NCBI RefSeq assembly: GCF_000764305.2
Contig: NW_025945795.1
Coordinates: 1 to 64,000 of the forward strand
Direction of reading: 5' to 3'
Origin: Hyalella azteca
Taxonomy: Eukaryota; Arthropoda; Malacostraca; Amphipoda; Hyalellidae
DNA: 64,000 bases
The position numbers and the translations under genes are program-made. Below, in pieces: positions 11,101 to 23,100 of this stretch. Positions within the stretch are counted from its first letter, which is position 1. Each line of letters begins with the position of its first letter. The notes under the pieces were generated by a model that was not told where the DNA came from, ran no database searches, and worked only from the letters and a program-made list of their open reading frames with translations.

Positions 11101-14100
11101 GGTAAACTTTTTTAAACGTTGAATCGTTAAGGGTAATTAGTCTAATTAGACGAAAAAACGTTATCCCGTATTAGAATATATAAAATTAATTTTAGGCATA
11201 AGTATTTTGAATTCTTTAGAAACCCCACATGATAATTCCTCAATATATTGCTGTTTTAGAAATCGAATGAATTTCTTAGACTGGCTAGAACTAGAACAAA
11301 ATTTGAGAGGAACATGGCATTGAGTTGGTTCGTTAAAATTTCGATCGTGCAACAACACGTTCTTTATAGTTTCCCATAATTTTATTTAATAAACAGACAG
11401 CGATTAAATTGTAATAATCGTAACACTCTCACGCTCATTGTAACAGAACAGGTCAGTGCTTTTGCATTGATGACAATTCAAAATTGTCAAGAAGATGAGA
11501 ATCTTTTCTTGTGGCCTACGGCTGAGAACCGTTCGATTTTACAAAGAGAAGGTAAGCGGGAGATCACCACTAGGCGTCTGACATTGAAATAGTGTTGATT
11601 AAATGTTGTTTCAAAAACATTTATTAGTAATGAAGGTTTTTATCAACGACAATTTTCCCTTGTGGAGGAAATATGACTAGAGAAATGTTCTCTGCCACTC
11701 GTCGCTGAAATTTGTTTGATCCTTCGAGAAAATAAGTTTAAAATTGATAAAAATTGTTAAACATGCAGGTATGTTATATTAATTACTTTCTATACTGCAC
11801 AAACAGTCAAAAACATGCTTTCATTCATGCAGTGACAGTTTTCCCTTTCATTAATAAGGTTTTAAGCACCAGTCAGTGAATAGATTTAAAAGATGTAGGT
11901 ATATATTATAAAATATTTTGATCTTTAAGACAATGACATTGTTGCGGTGTTAGAGATTTGAAAGAGAATAATTTTAGAGATCAAGCAAGTGCAATAGTAA
12001 GACCGGATAGCGCATACACGCGAAAATGAGCACTAGGAGTACGGTTGCAACATTGAAGTATTAATTTTGACGCTGAGGCGGAATCGTTTATTCCTGATGC
12101 CTTAAACTTGATTTATCGGTAAACCGATCAACGATTTATGTCTGAATATCAATACTAATTATCGATAATATTCAATGGCAGATTGATACCCTATCGATTT
12201 GGATTTTGTGCTCGTGCGAAACTCTTCCCTGGGAAAATTGGCTCTAAAATTACCCACTCGAGCAGGGCGGAGACACTAGTAGAGTAGGTTAGTTTAGGTA
12301 AATATAAGTGTGTAGATTTTCACCTCTTGAGAATGTTTTAGTTCATATGAACAATTCAAGTGTATTACTATCGCCTTCACATTACAGTAGAATGCAGTTA
12401 TGATAAGTAGTTTTTGATTTCCTTGCGCTTCAGACAGGTACCCATTTCGCGGCCTACATTTAAGATAAGACTTGAGATAACATTGCAATTTATTTCCAGG
12501 AAAAGAGCAACATAGGTGAATAAGAGTTACTGAAAACGTAACTCTACAATTTATTTAATTAGAAATGCTTGTCCATTTCATTCATAAAAGGAATTTTTTC
12601 GCGAAGAAAAAACAGCATGCATGAAACCTGCAGCCAAATAAACCTTTAACTAAATGTTATTATAATTTTTTTTTTGCTTGAATTTCCATGTGATACATCA
12701 GTTCCAAGGATCGCGCAATTGGCATTGTCAATTCATTTTCCCCTATAACATTTTTAGAACATGAGGATAGGAATCCTTTGGAATAAACAAATGACAATGA
12801 GTGATCCTCTAAACCCCACTCGTTTACACTCGCTTTGGAATGGTTAACTCACAACACTCCGGACACCATGCGCAAGGTGAGATCTATTTCGAAACTTATC
12901 ATTTAAATTTCAAAATTGGTACTTAATCAACAATTTCGATATTCTACTTCAACTGAAAAGTGCGACGATTAAATTACCATAATAATAACACTAAAGTGTG
13001 TAATGGCCACGCGTGATGGCGAAATACTTCAGTTGCATCGAATACTGACAAAAATCAGATTTTATGTCAATATTATTTTTCCCTTGAGGACAAAGAAAAA
13101 ATATTTCTATACATATCAAATATGCTCGTAATTTTAATCTCTGTCTGTAATTTTAGTCGAAAACGAACTCTCGATAACTATCGGAGTTTAAATTAATCCA
13201 TTAATTTAAGCGTATTTATATTTTTTCAAATAATAATGGTGAAATCGAACCAAGTTTCATGAATCATGTTCGATGCAAGTATTGGACCACGTAAGCTTTC
13301 GAACGAATTCGACGACAAGGCTGAATTAGAAATGCAGATGCGAGGCAACGGCAACACGGGCGACAGAACTGAACCTCGACTTGAAGGCGGCAATTCCCTC
13401 GAGGCAAGCGATGTCGCCACAAATTGAAACGAAACAAAACCCTCGTTTGTGTTCCAGAGCCTCGTTTGTGTTCCAGAACCTCGTTTGTGTTCCAGAACCT
13501 CGTTTTCAGAACCCTCGTTTGTGTTCCTGAACGTCGTTTGTGTTCCAGAACCCTCGTTTGTGTTTCAGAACGTCGTTTGTGTTCAAGAACCTCGTTTGTG
13601 TTACTGAACCTCGTTTGTGTTCCAGAACCTCGTTTGTGTTCCGGAACATCGTTTGTGTTCCTGAACCTCGTTTGTATTTCAAAACCTCGATTGTGTTCCA
13701 GAGCCTCGTTTGTGTTCCAGAACCTCGTTTGTGTTCCTGAACATCGTTTGTGTTCCTGAACCTCGTTTGTATTTCAAAACCTCGATTGTGTTCCAGAGCC
13801 TCGTTTGTGTTCCAAGACCTCGTTTGTATTTCAAAACCTCGATTGTGTTCCAGAGCCTCGTNTGAAAGCAAAACGTGGAAATGGTAAATGGTTGACTAAT
13901 GCTGTCTCTTATACACATCTAGATGTGTATAAGAGACAGGTCTTGTTGCGAATGATTTAGATGAGAATAATGATTTGCATGATACATTCATGGGAGGTGA
14001 TCATTAAGATGTAAACTTTTGTACTTATCTGCGTCATGTTACGAATAATCATAATAATAAATTTAATAATTATTGTGAAATTTAATTATTATAATGACCA

Positions 14101-17100
14101 TGAATTTCATAACACGTATCTCAAATTATTAGTCTGCCGAAGGTACCGAGTTTTGATGAAAATAGTCATGCTATGCGAGTAAATCAAGACTCCAAAATGT
14201 AGTATTTTGGTAATTAATATGATATACAATTGAGTTATTTTTATATCAGTTCTATACTTGATTAATAAGTAATCTAAACTACACAACCACCTCACCGTTA
14301 TCTGAACAGGCAACTGGCAACTCTTTACTTGAATAAAGAGGCAAGATCAAGAATAGTTTCCAAGATTATATCAACGACTACAAAAGGTTGGATTAAATTT
14401 CTAATCGAACTACTGTTGAACAAGGCGTATGAATCCGAATAGTAAAGAAAAAAATATAGAATAATCTTCTACGTTATTAGACAAGAATATGAATGTGTAC
14501 TCACCGGCCGGTGGTAGTTTAGTTTTAACTATTGCAAGGTCTGGCAGTTTCCATCTCTGATACTCGTCGTCCCATATGGCTTCTTTCTTGATGGCGTCCA
14601 ATGTGCTGTAGTTGCAGTCTCTTCTGATTGTCGGTTGCACCTTTGAGAATAATAATGTTGTTGAGTGTTGTTGAATAATAACATTTAAGATATCCCTTGA
14701 CAGGGAACAGGCTGGAAAATTCTTATATAATTTGGACTAGTTTCAGAAGCAATTATAAAAAATATAGAAAAATAAAAGATCAATAGTCTTCTTCATAAAT
14801 CTGCTTATATAAAAATGTACGAAGGAACTGTAAACTATTCAGTTCTGATGAGACATGATTTTTAGATGCATCTGCCGACTCGAGAAAGATCAGAAACGCT
14901 GTAGTTGAATACTTGTATTTTTCCCATCATTATTAGAAAAATTAATTTTTATTTTGTATATCAAAAATTTCCAGCAAATAGTAGCATCGTGACTGATTCG
15001 ATTTAGTTTGTTTCTTTGAGCTATTCCAGTCCTATACGATTGAAACCCGTGGCACACACATTAATGCCATCATGGAACAAATTAAATTACTGTGTATATT
15101 ACGTTGAATATTTCAATTTATGATCGGCGATTTACATTGCATTTTAATATCCACAATAAGCTTTAGTTTGACAATTCAGGCTAATTAAATGCCATAAACA
15201 TGAACGACTTAATAAATATATCCAGCCTGCGTATGGTCTCCAGATAGTCGGTGCGTTCGTTCTGGAACTCGCTGGTGATGTCCTCGATTTCCGCCTCTAA
15301 AGTTTTGATCTGAGGGTGAGAATGAAATATTATTATAATTATATTAATTATATGAAATAATTCAAATTAAATACTGCAGGCTTTGATCACTTTTTATTCG
15401 AACTGTTTTATTGAAATAGCGTTTACGACATGACACTTATTAGTGTGTGCAATTGTTCATTTATAATAATGAGAATAGCGAAGTGAAAATTAACTCATGA
15501 TCAGGATAAATATTTAAGGCAGTCATTTATGAAACATAGGAATTAATTAATTTTGATTAGAAACACTCCGTCTCAATGGAAATTTTCGGAACGTTTGTGG
15601 AACGAGAGTTTATTTTTTTAGCGTTAAAATGGTCATCATCCACCTTCTACACCAACTTTTTCTTTTTTAATCACTCAAAAGAGGTCTTCACTCATTTTTA
15701 AAGTAACTCTTACTTCATTTAACTAATTCTACTCACCTTCTGCTTCTGTTTCTTAGCCAGCTCAGTTTTAACCCTAAGCTCCTCGTGTATATCATCGTAG
15801 ACCTTAATCATTATTCCGTCCTCGTCATCAACATGATTCAAAGCCTGGCTTAAAATCTTCATACGTTTTTCCATGTATTTCTTGCGTTTCTGTCGTTTGG
15901 CTTTAAGTTCTTTATCTTCTTTCCGTTCACCGCCCACCATTTTCTCCTGGATCTCCCGTAGTCTGTAAATAGTCAGGCAAGAAATTTCTTTATTAACAAA
16001 TTAACCATATTTTACGTGCAATAAGCATTGCTTTACTTACTTGGCTTGGCGAGAATGTGCATCAGAGGCTCGTTCATGGGATTCAATGATTTTGTGTGAA
16101 ATAATTCTAAGACAATTCAACAGTCGTTCGGTAAACCTGGTCCCAACAAAATTCGGATAACGCTTAGGTTTCTGCCCAGGACTTGCAACGCTCGACTTGA
16201 AGTTATTCTGGATCTGCCTCGCGATCCAAGCTATTGCTGGAGCATTGGGTAGAAATTTGCAATTATTTACTTATAAACCAAAGAATTTTAAGGAAATATC
16301 TAGGTGAATAAATTATTCATAAATTCTATTCTTGGGCTCACCTTTTCAAAGCTTCCTTCTGTTCCTGAGAAAGCTGATTATGTTGGGTGTTCCTGCACAC
16401 ACAAAGAATTTAAGATTTAATTGCTAATCAAATGCAAACTGTGCTGTGTACAATGAATTTTGTGCGGTGCACATGAATAATCAGAGGATGAATTAATGAG
16501 CGATCATGCATAAATTTTACAGCGATTATTTGATGTTCTTCTACTCTGTTCACTGTTACTTTTTCAGTGTTCATACGGGAAAATTCACATTTCTAATAGG
16601 TTATTAAATTATCCGAAATTAGTTCCTTACTTGTAACAAACAATAAATTTGTACGTCATAAACAATATAATTAACAATTGACGGTCAATATACATAGAAC
16701 ACAGAAAAACAATTTTATTTCTCTCAAAAAATAAAACAATTTTAAGCTCACATTTTCAAGACCCCGATGGTGATGGGAGTTTTATCTTTCTTCCCTCTTC
16801 CTTCACTGTCAGCTTCCTCTATATCCTCTACAGTGTCAGTCTCCCAGTCCTCCTCATACCCGTCCACTATTGCTCCTGGAGTTACACCGCTCTTGTTCTT
16901 GCCTCTGTGTTGTTGCTGTGACAGCCGCTGTTGTTCTTCTTGTTGCCGTAGAAATTCTTCTTGCTATGTGAGAAAAATAGGCCTATTGATATCGCAGGCG
17001 CGGCAATATCACCAAGGAACAATTCATTGTTTTCCTCTATCGCTTTTTTACCGGACAGAGAACATGGCTGGGCTGAGGCGGCTGGCGTCATAGCAAAGTG

Positions 17101-20100
17101 GACTTATCACGGAGTGAATTACTGGAGACGAGAAGGGGTTTCTCTTTGATCAGCGTAAGTACAGTGATGATGTGATGCAGTGATGTTACTAGGTGATCAA
17201 ATAATGGCGGGAATAACGTGATGCAATAATGTTACAACGCGATGAAGACAGTGTCGGAGATAATGTGAGGCAAAATGATGTCAATGATGTTATGAGTGAT
17301 CAAAATCGTGGCAGAGATAATATGATGCAACGAAGTTACGATGTGATGAAAATACGAGGATTCCACAAAGTTATAAATATTTTTAATTAGTGGAATTTTA
17401 TAGTTTGCTATACAATATTAGCCTTAGGGCTTAGAGTAAGCGAAATATAACCGTTGAAGTTGTCAGTGTTTTTGAATCAAATGACTTGATACAATGTCAA
17501 TTGCTTCTTGTTATTGTATGCAATGTCTATTGTCTTGATGCTTCGTAATTGCGTCATTGAAAAAAGTCAGGGTATATTTTTCGTAAATCAGAGTGTGGTT
17601 ATATTGTTCAATGTATATCATGACATCAATGCCGGGGCAAAATATGTTTACAGCTTCTGAATATGCTAAGTACTTTAATAATTAAACTTAAGACTGCTAA
17701 AGAGAATATTTTAAAAATATTCTTTTGAGAGAGAGAATAATAACAGTAGATGGTTCTTCTGGAGAATGGCTTCTTTGTCTTCATTTTCTCTCTGATTCAT
17801 GTAAACGTCAATTAATATACAGTTAAAATATATTACTAAACTTTTCTGATATATCAATGAAATTTTCGAAATATCCAAATATATTACTAAACTTTTCTGA
17901 TATATCAATGAAATTTTCGAAATATCCAAAAAATTTCTCAAAACAAGGGATATTTAATCCAGCTTCCAAACAACAAGCATTCAATTATGCAGCAAATACA
18001 CCAAGTAGAAAATTTAACTTTTACAAAAGAATAAAAAAATTAATAAACGGTTTACTAGTTATCAAGTCGTATTTATATCACGAAAAAATTAATGTAACTT
18101 AAAAACTACCTCCGATGCGAATTATATAGCTATATAAAGCGCCTGTAAATTCATACTATTACTAATACTACTGACAAATAAAATTACTAATGAGCCGCCA
18201 GTTGAGAATTGATCTATTTCATTCTCCTTGACTAGCGAATTTAAAAAGTTTAAAGCGCGATATACACTCACTTGCAGGCGCGCCTTTTCAGCGACCGCTG
18301 CCAGCTCGCGCTCATACTTCTTCCTAATCTCATCGACTTGGGACTGCATGGCCTGCTTGCTCTTGGCCTCAGCCTCCTTCTCCCTCTTCAACTCCTGCAT
18401 CTTCTGCTCGTACTCCAGCCTCACCTTCTCACGCTCCTCCTCGAGCGCCTTCTCGTCTGGCGGGGCGGCCACGGCCACTGGAAAGGAAATGTGGCCTAAA
18501 CAGGGTACGTTGATATAGAATTTGTTGCTCTGTAGAGTTAAGAGAATTGTGCCTAAACAGGGAACTTTGATATAGAAATTGTCGTTCTGTAGGGGGGAAT
18601 TGTGGCTGAACAGGGAACTTTAATATACAATTTACATTTTGGTTGAGTTAAGAGAATTAATTGTGCCTTAAACAGGGAACTCTGATATGTATTTTTTTTG
18701 CAGAGTTAAGAGTATTGAGAAATATTAAGATATGCCTCGAATATAAGGCATAATGATTTTTGACTCAAAGGACTAAAATGACTTGGGTAAATAATTTTAC
18801 GTTCATCAGGATGTAGATTAATTGATAAAAACTGTCTCCAAGTTGCAACCTCTTAAGATTATTCTCGACATTTGACGTTAAATCGTACGTTCAGTCACAG
18901 GACGAGTGACTTGAACGACTTCTTACTGTGAAATTAAATACATTTCTGTCAATTAAATTTTCTTTGATCGTCTGCTCATTCGAGGAAATAATTCCACTTC
19001 TCTAATACCACGTGTAATTTAGCGCCTTTTCTCGGAAAATAATGGAGCGCAATTCTCTGGCTCAGGCGCGCGTCAGCGTTTCTTCACATTGTTAGCCTTT
19101 TGCCGCGACTTTTATCTCTCTCTTCTCTGTCCTTGACAACAAAGCGGATTTTCTTGGTCGTCTGCACAAAGGCAAAACTTCCGTAAAAAGGATCCAATTT
19201 CCCGTAGCAAGACCTTCGAATTTTCCCAAGCGAACCTCTCGACGAACTTTTGGCCCGCGCGCATCGCTGATTCGCGATAGAAATGAACGATGGAAGTCCC
19301 CCGGAGGCTTGAAAATATTGCAGTATATAGGACACCCTTCCCTCCCTCCACCAAAGATGTTGATCTCGGGCCAGAAATTGCTAATGCTCATCTTTTTGGA
19401 TCATCATCTCATATCTCAGATGATTTAGGAACAGATTGATTGCCATGTGATTTTTTTTACTGGTGCTGGAACGAAAGACTTTTCAGATTATTTATCTAAA
19501 AATATACTGTTTTCCTTTTGAATTATGGCCCACTTATAATTTTTACCGACATATTCCATGTCCGTCATTTATTTTTTCTGCTGGCGAGTTAATGATCTAC
19601 TTTCTTCTGATTGACCAACGGACTTACTTATTGTACTCATAGAATTTACGTGCCGCCATTTGAGAATAATTGACCTATTTCATTCTCCTTGGCTAGCGAT
19701 CTTTTTATATCATGTCTAGCTTTCCCCATAGGCCCGTTTGATAAACTATCTATTTCCATCGTTTTAGCCATCAAATTTATTCCATTTCCCGTATTTCTAA
19801 GGTGCTAGTTGATTAATGATATATTTTTATCTGCTTTACGATCGACTTGTTTATACTATGCCTAGCATTTCTTAGGTGCCGATGAATAATTAATGATCTA
19901 ATACCTCCTCATTGAATAGCAGATACACGTATTAGGCAACATTTTCTAGCTGCCAATTGATTAACAATATATTACCTTCTCCTTCACTAACAAACTTACT
20001 TATTCCTGCAGTTCCAGAGATGCCTAAGCCTGCTCCATCTTCCACCTTTACTATCAAACTTACTTATTCCTGCAGTTCCAGAGATGCCTAAGCCTGCTCC

Positions 20101-23100
20101 AGGTCCCTGCTGCTCCAGCATTTGCCGCAGCTTCTGGATCTCTTCCTGGTACTCCCTGAGCATGGCATCCTTGGGGTCCTCGTTAATCTTGGGTTTGTTC
20201 TTGATGTTCTTGGCTCTGTTGGCGTAGCGCAGCGTGGATAACGTCTCGTCGTAGTTGTTGTCTGCTGGACTGAGGCATGCTACCATCAAAGTCTTTGTGT
20301 TGCCACCAAGCGAGTCCTGGTGAATCCGATGAGAAGTTTCAAAATTGTGGAATAATTTATATTATTTAATAGTAATTAAGGGTTAGGGATGATGGATTTT
20401 AATTTATTAGTGGTATTTTTCAAAATATAATTCACTACGAGGTATTCATGGAAGTTCAATAGTTTAATTAAAAAAGAATGAATTAGAGAGCAACTGTTTC
20501 CTAGAGTGTACATTTAGATAGACATTTACAACACATAATAATAATAATAAATTATTACCACCATAATAAATTTTTAACATAAAGAAGAAAATGCATAGCC
20601 CCTACAGAAAAAATAAATCACCTAATAAAGAAGATCTAACCCTTAACATTTTTCTAATTGAAATTCTTCTGAAATTCATTTTCAAGTTGCATTGATAGAA
20701 AATAATTTCAGTGGCCTGCAGAAATCTAGTAAGCTTCTGGTCACGTTACGGCGTGTGTGTTTGAATGTCTTTGTATATTTCAATCAGAATTAAAGTAAAA
20801 TTCATGCCTTCGGGTTGAAAAGGAAATAATTTCAGTGACCTGCAAAAGTCTGGTGAGCTTCGAGTCTTTGTACGGCGTGTGCGTTTGAATGAGTTTGAAT
20901 ATCTATGTATGTTTCAATCAGAAATAAAGTAAAATTTATGCATTCGGTTTGAAAATGTTTGAATGCCTTTGTATGTTTAAATCTGAATTAAAGTAAAATT
21001 CATGCCTTCGGGTTGGAAAGGAAATAATTTCATTGACCTGCAAAAGTCTGGTGAGCTTCGAGTCTCTGTACGGAATGTGTTTACTCTTGCCGTCGACGAG
21101 CGCTGATATGACGTTGCCCAGAGCGGAGAGCGAGAGATTGATTTTGGTTGCTTCTTTCAGTCGATCACCAGTCGCTCCTGAAAATGGAAACGCATTTCAA
21201 AATTGCACGATATGTGAAGGAAATGGCATAAAGAAATAATGAACGGCACTAACAAAAAGCGCAAAAGGAGAAAAAAATACTAAAATGCGTTAATACTCAC
21301 CGAAATGCGGGTGCAAAGGAAATTAAATGCACTGAACCCCAGGTAATATCAATTAAAATAAAACACATGGAAGAGGCGAGAAGTTCATTAAAGAAGACAC
21401 ATCTTGAATTAAGGAAAATAAAACAAATGATCATCTCTGTTGCCTGCGGTCGGAAAAAAATGTCTATCGAGTTTAATTGATCAGCAGGTAAGAAGTACTG
21501 ATTCTACTGTCATTCCAAAGGAAACAATACGTTTTCAAACGATTGTTGAAATTTTCTGCGACTCAGTTCCCATTCTCCCTCAAAAAAAAAAAAACACAAA
21601 AACACACACTCGACTCTTCTTCCTCTTTCCGAAATCGAATCATCAGGTTAGTGGACCTGGGTCACCAGAACCGATATCGAGACTAGGAAACTCCAGCGCC
21701 AAAAAGTCGAAAAAAAACGCAAATGCGTGGAACTCGAAAACATGGATTATAGAAAGGCTGTGGGAGGAGATTATTTTATATTTATGTAGCTTCGTAAAAA
21801 TTGTAGTTACAGCTTATTGTCCCAACCGATTCCCTATCAACAGGCAAGCGATGCAGAATTTTTTTAATAAAATATTATACGCAGGAAAATATACGGTTGA
21901 TTAACCATCTCAACGTTTGAACTAAGTTTGAGTTAAGAATTTCATAACCACGTAAAAATTCATCTGGTGTTCACCTGCTTTATATTTGTGTTTTCATGAG
22001 CAAATTTTTCGTTCCATCATGGAACTAAAATTATCAAGAGATTGTCAAAATACAATAGACCTCATCAACTGAAAATTATTTGGGCTCTTACAATGAAGTT
22101 TCGATTAAGGAAGAAAAAATTAATTGATTGAAAGAAGATCCGAGGCGACGATTTTTTTTAAGGATTATAATAGTGCAGAGATCAGCTCTTGAGAACTCCT
22201 CACGAGCCTCGGAAAGTAGAAAACTTTCTTCATTAACTCACCCCTAGTGATTTTGTAGTAAAAACTTCGTTACGAGCCGTCAAGTCAATATCTTCAAACA
22301 TCAACGACTTGTAATTAAATCTCGAAAACTGCCGAGCTTCATCCAAAAACATTCGATAATTAATTTGGAGAAATTAAAATAACCTAGAAAACTTTGAGAA
22401 AAAATAAAGAAACGACAAATTTCTTCGTGAGCGTCGCTGAATCGATAAGTGAAACGATTTAATAATTATTGGCCGTGAATAAGAGAAACAAAATTTCAAT
22501 TTCTAAGGGAAGGTTTCCATCAATAAATTTTGTGAGACCATCGTAGTCCTTGCTTCTTTTTACATGCCGTACAGTGGAAAATTGCCTCAAAAATTTTTTG
22601 AGCAAAATTAATGACATATAAATAATGCAACACTAACTGGCTTGCAAAATATAATTTATAAAAGAAAAAGACTCGAAATAAAACATTCAAAACCACTGAC
22701 CTGTTTTGGCCTGCCGTTCACTTCCAGCCAGATCGACCAGGTTGAGTTTCCCCGACCGAATGGTGTCGTTTTCGCCTGTAGTGTTCATCATCTCGAGGCA
22801 GATGGTGAAGATGGAGTGTGAGCGAGAAGAATCCTTATTCATGAGCGTCGCCCCCGTCGAGCGGTTGCCCCAGCCTAACTCCATGAGTCGCTCGCACTCC
22901 GTCGTGTTGTGTACAGGATGCTGGCTGAGGTCTGGACAGCGGGCGCGGCGGAGAAAGATGGAAAATATTGGTGCTTTAATGGTGTAAAATTTGCTGGAAT
23001 GTAGATACTATCTTTTTTTTTATAAAAAAGGCCTCCCACACTCACCATTCCAAAAAAAAAAGGAATTGATTTTATTAATTAAATGTTGCACTATATTGCA

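Noticed and set aside
16767..17093. Plus-strand Ser/Cys-rich frame
   Set aside because: It is the shadow of KIF17 exon 9 on the other strand.
15737..20316. Assignment to KIF3A or KIF3B instead of KIF17
   Set aside because: The [17 protein letters not shown] and [12 protein letters not shown] stretches, the VGGE segment and the [12 protein letters not shown] tail fit KIF17/OSM-3 better.
21440..21904. 154-codon plus-strand frame in intron 5
   Set aside because: No domain, poly-Lys from an A-run, intron-like composition and no supporting splice sites.
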